Assembly: GCF_019468465.1 (NCBI RefSeq)
Contig: NZ_CP080519.1
Location: forward strand, 9,913,001-9,977,000
Origin: Amycolatopsis sp. DSM 110486
Lineage (GTDB): Bacteria; Actinomycetota; Actinomycetes; Mycobacteriales; Pseudonocardiaceae
Length of the DNA stretch: 64,000 nt
Direction of reading: 5' to 3'
This document shows positions 34,314 to 43,263 of the stretch, piece after piece; position 1 is the stretch's first letter, and each line of letters opens with the position of its first letter. The translations under genes and the position numbers were made by a program. Under the pieces are notes generated by a model. It had not been told where the DNA came from, did not search any database, and saw only the letters and a list, made by a program, of their open reading frames with translations.

Positions 34314-35792
34314 TCACAGCTTCACGTTGATCGACTTGACCTCTGTGTAGCTCAACAGTTCGTCGATCGACTCCTCCCTTCCGAGACCGGACGCCTTGAA
34401 CCCACCGAACGGCATTCCGAGGAAGTGCTTGCCCGTCTCGTTGATCCAGACGTATCCGGCGTCCAGACGCTGGGCGACTCGCAATGCACGCCGGACGTCG
34501 TTCGTGTACACGCTGCCGGTGAGGCCGTACCGGACGGAGTTGGCGATCGCGACCGGGTCCTCTTCGTCGCTCCAGCGGATGACGGAGAGGACTGGGCCGA
34601 AGATCTCCTCCGTCGCGACCTGCCAGGTGGCATCGACGTGGTCGAGAATGGTCGGCTCGAGGTAATTGCCGATGTCAAGACCGGCAGGACGACCGCCTCC
34701 CGTGACGACAACGGCGCCCTTCTCGATCGCACCGGTGATGTACCGCAAGACCTTCTCGTGCTGCTCACGGCTGACGAGTGGGCCCTGGTCGCTAACGGGA
34801 TCCAGCGGGGAGCCGATCACGTGGTCCTTCAGACGCTCGACCATACCGGCGACGACTGCGTCGGCGATCGACTCATGCACGAGCAGCCGCGAGGTGGACC
34901 CGCAGGACTGCCCGGACCAGGTGAAGTTCATCCCCTGGACGGCACCGTGGGCCACCTCGACGGGATCCGCGTCGGGATACGCGATCAGGGCGTTCTTCCC
35001 GCCCAGTTCGAGGCTGACCTCCTTCACGCCGGTCTGAGCCGCGTCCCGCATGATGCTGCGGCCCGTCGTCTCACTGCCCGTGAACCCGATCCGGGCGACT
35101 CCGGGGTGCCGCACCAATGATCGGGGAACGGCCGGCCCGTCGCCCACCACAATCTGCACGACGCCTGGCGGAAACACGTGCTGGATCAGCCGCGCGAGAT
35201 GCAACGCCGAGAGCGGCGTCGCTTCCGCCGGCTTGAGGATCACGCAGTTGCCGGCGACGAGCGGCGCTGCGAGCTTGCTGATCGCGAACAGGATCGGGTG
35301 GTTGAAGGGGACGATCTTCGCGACCACGCCGTAAGGCTGGCGGACGGTGAAGTGCAGGTCCCCCGTCGGGAGCGAGAAGCCCTTCATTTCCAGGGCCAGG
35401 CCGGCGAAGTAGCGGCATAGGCCCGCGGCCATGTGGACGTCGCCTGCCATCACGGCCATCGGCGCGCCACCGTCGACGGCGTCGAGCAGCGCGAGGTCGT
35501 CGATGTTCGCTTCCACGACGTCCGCGAGTTCGCGGACGCGTGCTGCCCGCTCGAGGACATCGAGGTCGCGCCACGCGGGAAACGCCGATTCGGCGTGGGC
35601 GACAGCGTCATCGACCAGTTCGGCGTCCGCGTCGGGAACTGTCGCGATCATCTTCCCGTCGATAGGGCTCGTCACCTCGAAGGTCCGGTGTCCGGGCGCC
35701 TCGACGAGGCGACCACCGACGAGGAGGCGCCAGTCGGCGGAGAGAAGTTCGTGTACCCGGGTGCGGTTCGACTCGGTCGTTCCGATGACCAT
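34314..35792 (-). CDS. Aldehyde dehydrogenase
   Basis: 492 residues. Catalytic Cys is in GQSCGSTSR; the general-base Glu is in LELGGKN; VPFNHP and FTGSETTG bind NAD(P). The C-terminal FGGFKASGLGREE is typical of betaine-aldehyde-type members. Start ATG overlaps the LLM stop (TGATG), so it should act on the product of that enzyme. Confidence 0.92.
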   Translation of the reverse strand: MVIGTTESNRTRVHELLSADWRLLVGGRLVEAPGHRTFEVTSPIDGKMIATVPDADAELVDDAVAHAESAFPAWRDLDVLERAARVRELADVVEANIDDLALLDAVDGGAPMAVMAGDVHMAAGLCRYFAGLALEMKGFSLPTGDLHFTVRQPYGVVAKIVPFNHPILFAISKLAAPLVAGNCVILKPAEATPLSALHLARLIQHVFPPGVVQIVVGDGPAVPRSLVRHPGVARIGFTGSETTGRSIMRDAAQTGVKEVSLELGGKNALIAYPDADPVEVAHGAVQGMNFTWSGQSCGSTSRLLVHESIADAVVAGMVERLKDHVIGSPLDPVSDQGPLVSREQHEKVLRYITGAIEKGAVVVTGGGRPAGLDIGNYLEPTILDHVDATWQVATEEIFGPVLSVIRWSDEEDPVAIANSVRYGLTGSVYTNDVRRALRVAQRLDAGYVWINETGKHFLGMPFGGFKASGLGREESIDELLSYTEVKSINVKL

Positions 35793-36934
35793 CAGCGAAC
35801 TCCTGCCTGCTCGAGCAGCGGATAGGTTTCCGCCTGGAACCGGGCCATGTCCTGCACGTAGCGGGGCCACGACAGCAGGACGCCGTCGAGGCCGGTGCCG
35901 GCCAGCGCGATCAGCGTGTCGGCAACCTGTTCCTTGGTGCCGACGATCGGGTATCCGGCCCAGCCCGCGATGAAGTGGTACTTCATCGCCTGCAGTGTCT
36001 CCGGGGAGATCGACTGGGAGTTCATCCCCATGCTCGAGGTGAGGTTTTCCGCAGCGGCCCAGTCACCCTTCTGGTTCACGTAGTAGTCGAGGAACTGCTT
36101 GGCCTGCGCCTCGGTGTCCTCCTGGACGACGTATGCGTTGGTCCATACCTGGATCTCGCGGCCGTACTCCTCGCGGGCCAGCCTCTTGAACTCATCAACC
36201 TTGGCCTTCATGCCTTCGGGACTCTGCTGCGCGATGTCCGTCACCACGAACACCACATCGCAGTTGCGGGCGCCGAAGTGCCGTCCGGCTCCGGATCCCC
36301 CGGCGTTCATGAGCACCGGGTGCGGCGACTGAACCGGACGAGGCGCGAGGACGGCGTCGGTGATGTGGAAGTACTTGCCGTCGAAGTCGACGGGTTCCTC
36401 GGAGGTCCACAGCAGACGGATGACGTCAACCCACTCCTGGGCGACATAGTAGCGCTCGTCGTGCGGCAACTGCTTGGCGCCGAACATCTCGATCTCCGGC
36501 GCGTGCCAGCCGGTGACGATGTTCAAGGCGAGGCGCCCACCCGAGATGTGGTCGATCGTCGTCGCCTGTTTCGCCGCCATCACCGGGTGGATCGTCGGGA
36601 CGTGCGAGGTCACGAACAGGCCGGCGTCTTCCGTGACGCTGCTCAACCCCGCGGCCCAGGTGAAACACTCGAATCCCGCCCCGTTGAAGTTCGTCTCGCC
36701 GCCGAAACCGCGCCAGCGCCCGACCGGCACCAGGGCTTCGAACTCCATCTGGTCGCCCATCTTGGCCAGGGACAGCGTCTGGTCCCAGGTCGCTTCGAGA
36801 ACACCGTCGACAGTGGTGATGGCACACCCGCCCGACAGGTTCGACGAGAAGGTCCCCAGGTGCAGCTTGCGGTCGTTGTACACCGGGTGCCGTGCTTCGC
36901 GAAGCTGGTCGGCCCGGCTCATCTGTGCAGTCAT
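35792..36934 (-). CDS. LLM-class FMNH2-dependent monooxygenase
   Basis: 380 residues, bacterial luciferase-like. GRWRGFGGETNFNG, VTSHVPTIHPVMAAKQ and HISGGRLALNIVTGW are typical of the RutA/SsuD/dimethylsulfone monooxygenase group. These enzymes use free FMNH2 to cleave C-S, C-N or amide bonds. The ATG has GAGAGGAG upstream. It is coupled to an aldehyde dehydrogenase, so an aldehyde product is likely. Confidence 0.9.
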   Translation of the reverse strand: MTAQMSRADQLREARHPVYNDRKLHLGTFSSNLSGGCAITTVDGVLEATWDQTLSLAKMGDQMEFEALVPVGRWRGFGGETNFNGAGFECFTWAAGLSSVTEDAGLFVTSHVPTIHPVMAAKQATTIDHISGGRLALNIVTGWHAPEIEMFGAKQLPHDERYYVAQEWVDVIRLLWTSEEPVDFDGKYFHITDAVLAPRPVQSPHPVLMNAGGSGAGRHFGARNCDVVFVVTDIAQQSPEGMKAKVDEFKRLAREEYGREIQVWTNAYVVQEDTEAQAKQFLDYYVNQKGDWAAAENLTSSMGMNSQSISPETLQAMKYHFIAGWAGYPIVGTKEQVADTLIALAGTGLDGVLLSWPRYVQDMARFQAETYPLLEQAGVR

Positions 36935-37057
36935 TTCGTGCTCCTCTCCGAACCGGGCCGAACCGGCCGGCCGGCCATCTCACCCGGATACAGCGGGGTG
37001 TTCGCCGTAACGATGTACATGATCCGATTTCCTCTCAGGAACGTGAAGGAACTGCGC

Positions 37058-38359
37058 TCACAGCCAGCCGGGCAGTACCAGGACAGCCGTCGACACCACG
37101 GGAGCGACCACGACCAACGCGAGCGACCACCGCATCAGTCCTTTGTAGACCGACTCCCGGAGTTCCGCCGGTGCGCTGGCGACGACCAGTGCGCTCGACG
37201 ACGACACCGGGCAGATGTCGACTGTGGTCGCGGAGATCGCGATCGCCGCCGCGAACCCGAGCGAGCCCACGGCTCCGCCGGCGAGGAGCGGGAGGATCAG
37301 CGAGATCGCCGCGGTGATGATGGCCGCGCTGGAACCGACTGCCGAGAACGCGGCGCTGATCAGGCACAGCAGGAACGCGGCGAGCACCGGCGACCCGAGC
37401 GAGCCCAGGAACTCCCCGGTGGCCTTGATGGTCCCGGCCTTGCTGAGCAGGTCGATGTAGGTCACCACGCCGCAGATCATCACGAGCACCGACCAGCTGA
37501 TCTGCCCGAACGCGTCCTTGTTGGCGGACTGATGCGCGAGCTGCAGCACCGTGGCGATGACGATCGCGAGCATCCCGACGTCGAGTCCGAAGCCGAGGAG
37601 CCCGACGACGAGGGCGGCGATGCCGAGCAAGGTGGTCCGCCTCGCCGGAGTCAGGGTGAGTGCCGTCGGCTTCTCGTCCAAGGGCACCTCGCCGCTCACC
37701 GGCGCCGCCTGAGCGGCAGCGCCCGGACCGCCTCCCGCCGCAACCACCAGACGGCGCCTTGCCCACGGCCCGTCGTAAGCGAGGTAGGCGACCACGGCCA
37801 GCACGCACGAGAACGCGGCCGTTGTGAGGTAGAGACCGACGGCTGAGATCGCGATCCCGTTGCGCGCCAGGGTCGAGTTCACGATGGTGCCCAAGAGGGT
37901 GATGGGTGAAAAGCTTCCCGCGATGCCGCCGAAGAGCACCATGAGGGCGTTAAGAATCGGCTTGATGCCGAGCCGGTGGGCCAGCCCGAGCGAGAGACCA
38001 CCGATGACGGCTGAGAGCGCAGGCAGAATCGCGCCCAGAGACACCGCGGCGAATGTGACGACGAACAGCGCCGGCGGCACCGCCCTTCGGCGACCACCGA
38101 CGACCCGCACCAGCCACTGGACGAGCAGTTCCATCGTGCCGTTCACGGTCGCGATGCCGAACAGGTACGTGACACCGAAAACCAGCAGGAACAGATCGCC
38201 GGGGAATCCCGCCAGAACGTCGGCCGGACTCTCGCCGTGCATCAGGGTGCCGAGGAGAAGGGCCGCGACTAGTGCGAGCACACCGATGTTGACCTTGGTC
38301 GTCGTGCCGACCAGGAACACCAGGACCAACAGCGCTATGGCGACCAGGTGAAAGGCCAC
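37058..38359 (-). CDS. MatC-like/SLC13 carboxylate transporter
   Basis: 433 residues with about 11 membrane segments. The N-terminal half has VNIGVLALVAALLLG and ADVLAGFPGDLFLLVFGVT, the MatC N-terminal domain. GGIAGSFSPITLLGT and AAIAISATTVDICPVSSSSA are the two re-entrant loops. It should import a carboxylate substrate for the surrounding enzymes. The GTG at 38359 has AGGAGG upstream. Confidence 0.87.
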   Translation of the reverse strand: MAFHLVAIALLVLVFLVGTTTKVNIGVLALVAALLLGTLMHGESPADVLAGFPGDLFLLVFGVTYLFGIATVNGTMELLVQWLVRVVGGRRRAVPPALFVVTFAAVSLGAILPALSAVIGGLSLGLAHRLGIKPILNALMVLFGGIAGSFSPITLLGTIVNSTLARNGIAISAVGLYLTTAAFSCVLAVVAYLAYDGPWARRRLVVAAGGGPGAAAQAAPVSGEVPLDEKPTALTLTPARRTTLLGIAALVVGLLGFGLDVGMLAIVIATVLQLAHQSANKDAFGQISWSVLVMICGVVTYIDLLSKAGTIKATGEFLGSLGSPVLAAFLLCLISAAFSAVGSSAAIITAAISLILPLLAGGAVGSLGFAAAIAISATTVDICPVSSSSALVVASAPAELRESVYKGLMRWSLALVVVAPVVSTAVLVLPGWL

Positions 38360-38434
38360 TGCGTCCTCCTTTGGACGTGCAGAGGTGCCTCTGACTAGAA
38401 CGGTGGGGAACTGCGTCATTGCCGGAGCCAGGGG

Positions 38435-39199
38435 CTAGCCGGCACCCCATCCGGGGTTTGCCTTGCTGACCGAGCCGGCCCAGAGATTCCAGACGCGGTC
38501 GACCCCGCTGTCGACCGTCTCCGCGGCAAGCTTCGCCTCTTCGGAGCTGAGGTAGGTCACGGACCCGAGCCGCATGGCCTCCGCCTGGAGGTGAGCGTTC
38601 TGGACCGCGTACACCGAGCGGTAGACGACGTGGGGAAGGGAAGTCGCCGCGACCGAGGCACCGTGCCCGCGCATGAGAACGACCGTCGCATCCGCGAGGG
38701 ACGCGGCCAGCGCGTCGCCCAGTTCCGGGCTGTCCACGAGCATCGAGCTCGCCGGCCCCGCGGTGTCGCGGATTTCGAAGGTGGGAACGTGCTCGCCGAG
38801 GAACGCGGCAACGTGGGAAACGGGCCGCAGCGGGGTTCCGGTGACTCCGAAGGGGATGAGCGCCGGCGCATGGTTGTGCACGACCGCTCGGACATCGGGG
38901 CGCGCACGGTAGATGCCGGCGTGGATGTGGCGTTCCAGGTAGCTGCGGCCTTCGCCGACGGTCTCCCCCGTCGCGACGTCGAGCTCGAGGACGTCCGCCG
39001 GCCGGACGGTGGCGGGTGCCACCGAACGGGCGACGAGGAACCGGTCGTCGCGCTCGTCCGAGCGCACGCTGACATGCCCCCACCCATCGACGATCCCGTG
39101 TTGGGCCAGGATGTGATTGGCCTGCACGAGCTGCCGGCGCAGTAGGTCGTTGCCCGCGTCGCGGGCGTTTCCGGCGGCCCTCCGGGCAGATACGGACAC
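38435..39199 (-). CDS. Class II aldolase/adducin-family protein
   Basis: 254 residues. Metal ligands HNH in VVHNHAPALIPFG and His in LMRGHG; SYLERHIHAGIY is the phosphate/acid side. The family acts as aldolases or decarboxylases on small hydroxy acids. GTG 39199 has GGAG upstream; ATG 39229, overlapping the FdhA-like stop, is an alternative. Confidence 0.87.
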   Translation of the reverse strand: MSVSARRAAGNARDAGNDLLRRQLVQANHILAQHGIVDGWGHVSVRSDERDDRFLVARSVAPATVRPADVLELDVATGETVGEGRSYLERHIHAGIYRARPDVRAVVHNHAPALIPFGVTGTPLRPVSHVAAFLGEHVPTFEIRDTAGPASSMLVDSPELGDALAASLADATVVLMRGHGASVAATSLPHVVYRSVYAVQNAHLQAEAMRLGSVTYLSSEEAKLAAETVDSGVDRVWNLWAGSVSKANPGWGAG

Positions 39200-39225
39200 A
39201 GCATTCTCCTTCGGTGCCCGGCGGG

Positions 39226-40461
39226 TCATCCGCGGGAAGCGACAGTGGTGCCCACCGTGCCGTGCGGGTCGATGACGAACTTCTGCGCGACTCCGCTGTC
39301 GAATTCCGCGTACCCGCGCGGTGCCTCGTCGAGGGAGATCGCCGTCGCGTTGACGGCACGGGCGATGGAGACCTTGTCGTGGAGGATCGCGTTCATGAGA
39401 CCGCGGTGGTACCGCATCACTGGGCACTGCCCGGTGGTGAACGACAGCGACTTGGCCCACCCGAGCCCGATGCGCAGCGACAGGGAGCCCTGCCTGGCCG
39501 ACGCGTCGGCGGCACCCGGATCGCCGGTCACGTAGAGCCCGGGGATCCCCAGGCTCCCGGCAGCACGGGTCACCTCCATGATCGAGTTGAGGACCGTCGC
39601 CGGCGCCTCTTCCGCATCGGGTCCGTGCCCACGGGCCTCGAATCCGACCGCGTCGATCGCGGCGTCCACTTCCGACTCGCCGATGATCTGATCGAGCTGT
39701 TCGGGAAGCGTCGCATCGGCCGTTAGGTCGACGACCTCGCACCCGAAACTGCGCGCCTGGTCGAGCCGGGCCTTGTTGAGGTCTCCGACGACCACCACGG
39801 AGGCTCCGAGGAACTGCGCGGAATGAGCCGCAGCGAGCCCCACCGGACCCGCTCCCGCCACGTACACGGTCGAACCGGGCCGCACGCCCGCACTGACCGC
39901 GCCGTGGTAGCCGGTCGGGAAGATGTCCGAGAGCATGGTGAGATCGAGGATCTTCTCGAGCGCCTGGTCACGATCAGGAAAACGCAGGAGGTTCCAGTCG
40001 GCGTAGGGCACCATGACGTACTCGGCCTGTCCGCCGACCCAGCCGCCCATGTCGACGTAGCCGTAGGCCGAACCAGGCCTGTCGGGGTTGACGTTGAGGC
40101 AGACGCCCGTGTGGCCTTCCTTGCACATCCGGCAGCGGCCGCACGAGATGTTGAAGGGGACGGAGCAGACGTCTCCGACGGCGACGAATTCGACATCCCG
40201 GCCGACTTCGACGACCTCACCGGTGATCTCATGCCCGAGGACGAGACCCGCCGGCGCCGTGGTCCTCCCTCGCACCATGTGCTGGTCGGACCCGCAGATG
40301 TTGGTCGTGACGACCTTGAGGATCACGCCGTGCTGACATTCACGCCCGACGTTCGCGGGATGGACCCCTGGGCCGTCCTTCAGGACGAGACCCGGGTAGT
40401 CGACGGAGCGCACCTCGACTTTCCCCGGCTCCACATACGTTACTGCCCTGTTCCCGGTCAA
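39226..40461 (-). CDS. fdhA: Zinc alcohol/formaldehyde dehydrogenase, FdhA type
   Basis: 411 residues. Catalytic zinc ligands are in TNICGSDQHMVRG and LGHEITGEV; structural zinc Cys in CGRCRMCKEGHTGVC; the NAD fold is VAGAGPVGLAAA. It matches glutathione-independent formaldehyde dehydrogenase, with its long insertions. It would oxidise formaldehyde released by demethylation in the same island. TTG start with GAGAGGAG upstream. Confidence 0.9.
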   Translation of the reverse strand: MTGNRAVTYVEPGKVEVRSVDYPGLVLKDGPGVHPANVGRECQHGVILKVVTTNICGSDQHMVRGRTTAPAGLVLGHEITGEVVEVGRDVEFVAVGDVCSVPFNISCGRCRMCKEGHTGVCLNVNPDRPGSAYGYVDMGGWVGGQAEYVMVPYADWNLLRFPDRDQALEKILDLTMLSDIFPTGYHGAVSAGVRPGSTVYVAGAGPVGLAAAHSAQFLGASVVVVGDLNKARLDQARSFGCEVVDLTADATLPEQLDQIIGESEVDAAIDAVGFEARGHGPDAEEAPATVLNSIMEVTRAAGSLGIPGLYVTGDPGAADASARQGSLSLRIGLGWAKSLSFTTGQCPVMRYHRGLMNAILHDKVSIARAVNATAISLDEAPRGYAEFDSGVAQKFVIDPHGTVGTTVASRG

Positions 40462-40515
40462 CCGACCGTCTCCTCTCCGTTGAGGCTGGGTGTTCGTGGG
40501 TGGATCCTGGCCGCG

Positions 40516-41391
40516 TCAGCAGCCACAAGCGATGTCGAGCTCCGACTCCCGCCCGGCCAGGCCCTGCCCGTCCTCGATGTGCGTGGCGACTCGGGCGCGG
40601 TGGACGTCTTTGCCCTGCTTCGCGTACAACTCCCGGACGTCGTCCTCCCACGCGCGATCGGCCGACCACGTTTGGGGCAGGTCGTTGATGGCCCAGGGTA
40701 TTGCCGGAGACTCGACCGTCTTCAGGGTCGATCGAAGCACGGCACGCTGCATTTCGCCATCGTGCGGACGGCCGACCGTGGCGCCGAGCGGAAAGTCGGC
40801 GAACGCCGGCCGCGCGGGCTTGAACGCCTCCGCCATCTCGCGCAGCGCGGTCATGGTCACACACGGCAGACCACGAGCTTCGAGGGCTCGCGCCACGAGG
40901 TGTGTGGCGCGGTGGCACGCCGGACAGAACGGGACCAGGAGGACCAGATCCACACCCTGTTCCTCATACACGTCGGCGATGGCGGGCACGGTCTTCTCGA
41001 CGAGCTCGCTGTAGAGCGTGATGGACCCGAGCATCGAGACCGCAGCCGGCGCGAGCTCGGCGAACAGTCCCTCCTGCTGCAGTTCGGCGAGCCGGTCCCG
41101 GGGAAAGACGACGTTCAGATCCTCGGTCGCGAAACCACGGATGGGCGACGGGTGGTCGAACTCGAGCTCCGCAGTGGGCACGTCGAGGGGGACCAGCCGG
41201 AAGGACAGGTCGTTGATCTGGTTGAACGGCCGCTGAGTCGGCAGGTGCGCGCCGACTGTCGCGAAGAGCCCCACTCGCGCGTCCGACAGCGCCTTGCCGA
41301 AGGACGCCGGCGCGACCGGCTCGAAGGATGGAAGCTTCGCATACTCGTCGAGCCCGAAGCCCTGCATCATTTCCACGTAGCTGAACGCCAT
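40516..41391 (-). CDS. GrdB-like (glycine/sarcosine/betaine reductase B) protein
   Basis: 291 residues. LVPFCPACHRATHLVARALE and LPCVTMTALREM match the GrdB/PrdB family, which in clostridia carries selenocysteine and works with thioredoxin. Here the redox pair is C-P-A-C and no in-frame TGA replaces a Cys. A second Cys pair ends the protein (DIACGC). Thioredoxin and thioredoxin reductase genes lie directly upstream. The substrate is unknown; reductive C-N or C-S cleavage is an inference. Confidence 0.75.
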   Translation of the reverse strand: MAFSYVEMMQGFGLDEYAKLPSFEPVAPASFGKALSDARVGLFATVGAHLPTQRPFNQINDLSFRLVPLDVPTAELEFDHPSPIRGFATEDLNVVFPRDRLAELQQEGLFAELAPAAVSMLGSITLYSELVEKTVPAIADVYEEQGVDLVLLVPFCPACHRATHLVARALEARGLPCVTMTALREMAEAFKPARPAFADFPLGATVGRPHDGEMQRAVLRSTLKTVESPAIPWAINDLPQTWSADRAWEDDVRELYAKQGKDVHRARVATHIEDGQGLAGRESELDIACGC

Positions 41392-41437
41392 CGCACTCTC
41401 CTCATCGTGTCATCGGAACGGACCCAGCCGACCTGGA

Positions 41438-41776
41438 TCAGGTCGTCTGTCCGCCGGCCAGGGCCTCCTCCAGCGCCGCCTGCAGTTCCCCCGGCTTGCG
41501 CGGCTGGATCTTCGCGGCCAGCTCGCCTTCGGTGAACAGCAGCGCCGACGGGATCGAGCGGATGTCGAACCGCTGGGCCAGCGCCGGGTCGTCGTCGATC
41601 ACCACGCGGCGCACCACCATCCCCCACGGGTTTGCCTCCGCGAGCTGCCGCACGTCGGGATCGATCCCCCGGCAGACGGTGCACCAGGGTGCCGTGAAAA
41701 CCACCAGAGCCGGTTGAGAACCCGCAACTGCCGCGTCGAACCCCGCGGTGTCGAGCTTTTCGATAGTGATGTCCAT
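41438..41776 (-). CDS. Thioredoxin
   Basis: 112 residues. VVFTAPWCTVCRGIDP holds the active site WCTVC in place of WCGPC. FDIRSIPSALLF carries the cis-proline. ATG 41776 has AAAGGAG upstream. The changed active pair suggests a partner other than the usual ones, most likely the GrdB-like protein next to it. Confidence 0.92.
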   Translation of the reverse strand: MDITIEKLDTAGFDAAVAGSQPALVVFTAPWCTVCRGIDPDVRQLAEANPWGMVVRRVVIDDDPALAQRFDIRSIPSALLFTEGELAAKIQPRKPGELQAALEEALAGGQTT

Positions 41777-41802
41777 CCGATTCTCCTTTGCTGCGTCCGC
41801 GA

Positions 41803-42738
41803 TCAGGCGGCCCACTCGCTCAGCCAGCGCTCCGCGTCCATGGCACCGGCGCACCCGGATCCGGCTGCGGTGATGGCCTGCCGGTAGGTACTGTCGACGA
41901 GGTCTCCCACCGCGAAAACACCGGGCACGTTCGTCGCGGTTCCGGGTGCGGAAACCTTGACGTAGCCGGCCTCGTCGAGCTCCACCGCATCGCGCACGAG
42001 AGAGCTTCGCGGGTCGTGCCCGATCGCCACGAACACCCCGTCCACGGTCAGCGTCGAGCGCTGCCCGGTCGCCGCGTCGCGTACCGCTACGGTTTCGACG
42101 CCCTCCCCTCCGGCGATCTCCTCGACCTCGGTGCCGGTGAGCCAGGTGATCCCCGGAGTCGCCTCGGCTCGCCGAAGCATGGCCTTCGACGCCCGGAACT
42201 CCGTGCGCCGGTGGACGATCGTCACCGAGCGGGCGAACCGAGTCAGGAAAATCGCCTCTTCCATGGCCGAATCTCCGCCGCCGACAACGGCGACGTCGCG
42301 ATCACGGAAGAAGTAGCCGTCGCACGTGGCGCACGTACTGACTCCCCGGCCGACGAGGGACTGCTCACCCGGGACCCCGAGCATCCGCGCACTCGCGCCC
42401 ATCGCGAGGATGACCGCTCGTGCGCGGTACTCGGCGCGGTCTGTCGTCACGACCTTCGTCTCCCCGTCCAGGAACACCTTTTCGACTCGTTCGCCGACGA
42501 GGTCCGCACCGAAACGACGAGCCTGCTCGCGCATCCGCCCCATGAGGTCAGGACCCTGAACCCCCTCGGTGAACCCGGGGAAGTTCTCAACATCGGTCGT
42601 GGTCATCAAGGCGCCGCCGTGCTCGTAGCCCTCGACCACGATCGGGCTGAGCTGAGCGCGGGCGGCATAGATCGCAGCGGTGTACCCGGCAGGGCCGGAT
42701 CCGACGATCACAAGATCACGCACGGGTTCGCCAGTCAC
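41803..42738 (-). CDS. trxB: Thioredoxin reductase
   Basis: 311 residues. FAD site [17 protein letters not shown], redox CATC ([11 protein letters not shown]), NADPH site [12 protein letters not shown], and [18 protein letters not shown] at the FAD end. Reduces the neighbouring thioredoxin with NADPH. GTG start with GGAAGG upstream. It is the first gene of the minus-strand operon that ends with the aldehyde-processing genes. Confidence 0.94.
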   Translation of the reverse strand: MTGEPVRDLVIVGSGPAGYTAAIYAARAQLSPIVVEGYEHGGALMTTTDVENFPGFTEGVQGPDLMGRMREQARRFGADLVGERVEKVFLDGETKVVTTDRAEYRARAVILAMGASARMLGVPGEQSLVGRGVSTCATCDGYFFRDRDVAVVGGGDSAMEEAIFLTRFARSVTIVHRRTEFRASKAMLRRAEATPGITWLTGTEVEEIAGGEGVETVAVRDAATGQRSTLTVDGVFVAIGHDPRSSLVRDAVELDEAGYVKVSAPGTATNVPGVFAVGDLVDSTYRQAITAAGSGCAGAMDAERWLSEWAA

Positions 42739-43005
42739 GGGCCACCTTCCTTGTCCTACTCTGCAGGACCCACAGACCGTCTATCGAGACAGAACATTGC
42801 CACGGCGCACTCCGGCAGTCAAGAGCTTCCACGGTTCGCGGCATCGGCAACGGCAAGGAAAATTGGCCGCGCCAGTGGTGGGTCGTCCCGCGACACGTCT
42901 CGATGTCAGGGGTCGGAGACGTTGTGATGCAGGAACTTCCCGTTCACCCCGCCTGGCCGACGCACAAGTGCGGTAGTCCGAAGTGGACTCCTGCGGACCA
43001 CAGGG

Positions 43006-43035
43006 TTGACAACATGGATTTTAAGTCCACAGTGT
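43006..43035 (+). promoter_or_regulatory. Promoter with operator-like palindrome, between trxB and the RibBA-like gene
   Basis: TTGACA (43006-43011), 18 bases, CAGTGT (43030-43035), reading toward the RibBA-like gene. The spacer holds TGGATTTTAAGTCCA (43015-43029), where 12 of 15 bases are symmetric. This resembles IclR-family operators. Nothing else was found in the gap up to 43149. Confidence 0.5.
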
Positions 43036-43149
43036 AGTGACGGCGGCCATCGTCACAGAGCCACCGTGCCACCGTGGAGCCCCTGATTCGGTCCACAAAG
43101 GTCACGTGGCGCCGTCACCAACAGGCCCTTCATCACACGAGGAGCAACG

Positions 43150-43263
43150 ATGCCGATCGTCTTCGCCATGATCGAGGACACGATCATGCAGATCGTGAAG
43201 GCCCCCGTGCCTCTCGCAACCGGTCACACCGGACCGGAACCCCGATCGGAGGCCGGATTGTGA
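43150..43263 (+). CDS. 37-residue ORF translationally coupled to the RibBA-like gene
   Basis: ATG with GAGGAG five bases upstream. It begins MPIVFAMIEDTIMQIVKAPV and ends at a TGA that overlaps the GTG start of the next gene (TTGTGA). The strong ribosome site argues for real translation. It may be a leader peptide, a small partner or a peptide substrate. No homologue comes to mind. Confidence 0.5.
   Translation: MPIVFAMIEDTIMQIVKAPVPLATGHTGPEPRSEAGL

Noticed and set aside
35975..37846. 623-codon plus-strand open frame
   Set aside because: It is the antisense of the LLM monooxygenase and transporter genes; Arg/Gly/Val-rich with no motif.
40516..41391. Selenocysteine in the GrdB-like protein
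   Set aside because: The expected position is a plain Cys and no in-frame TGA occurs within the gene.
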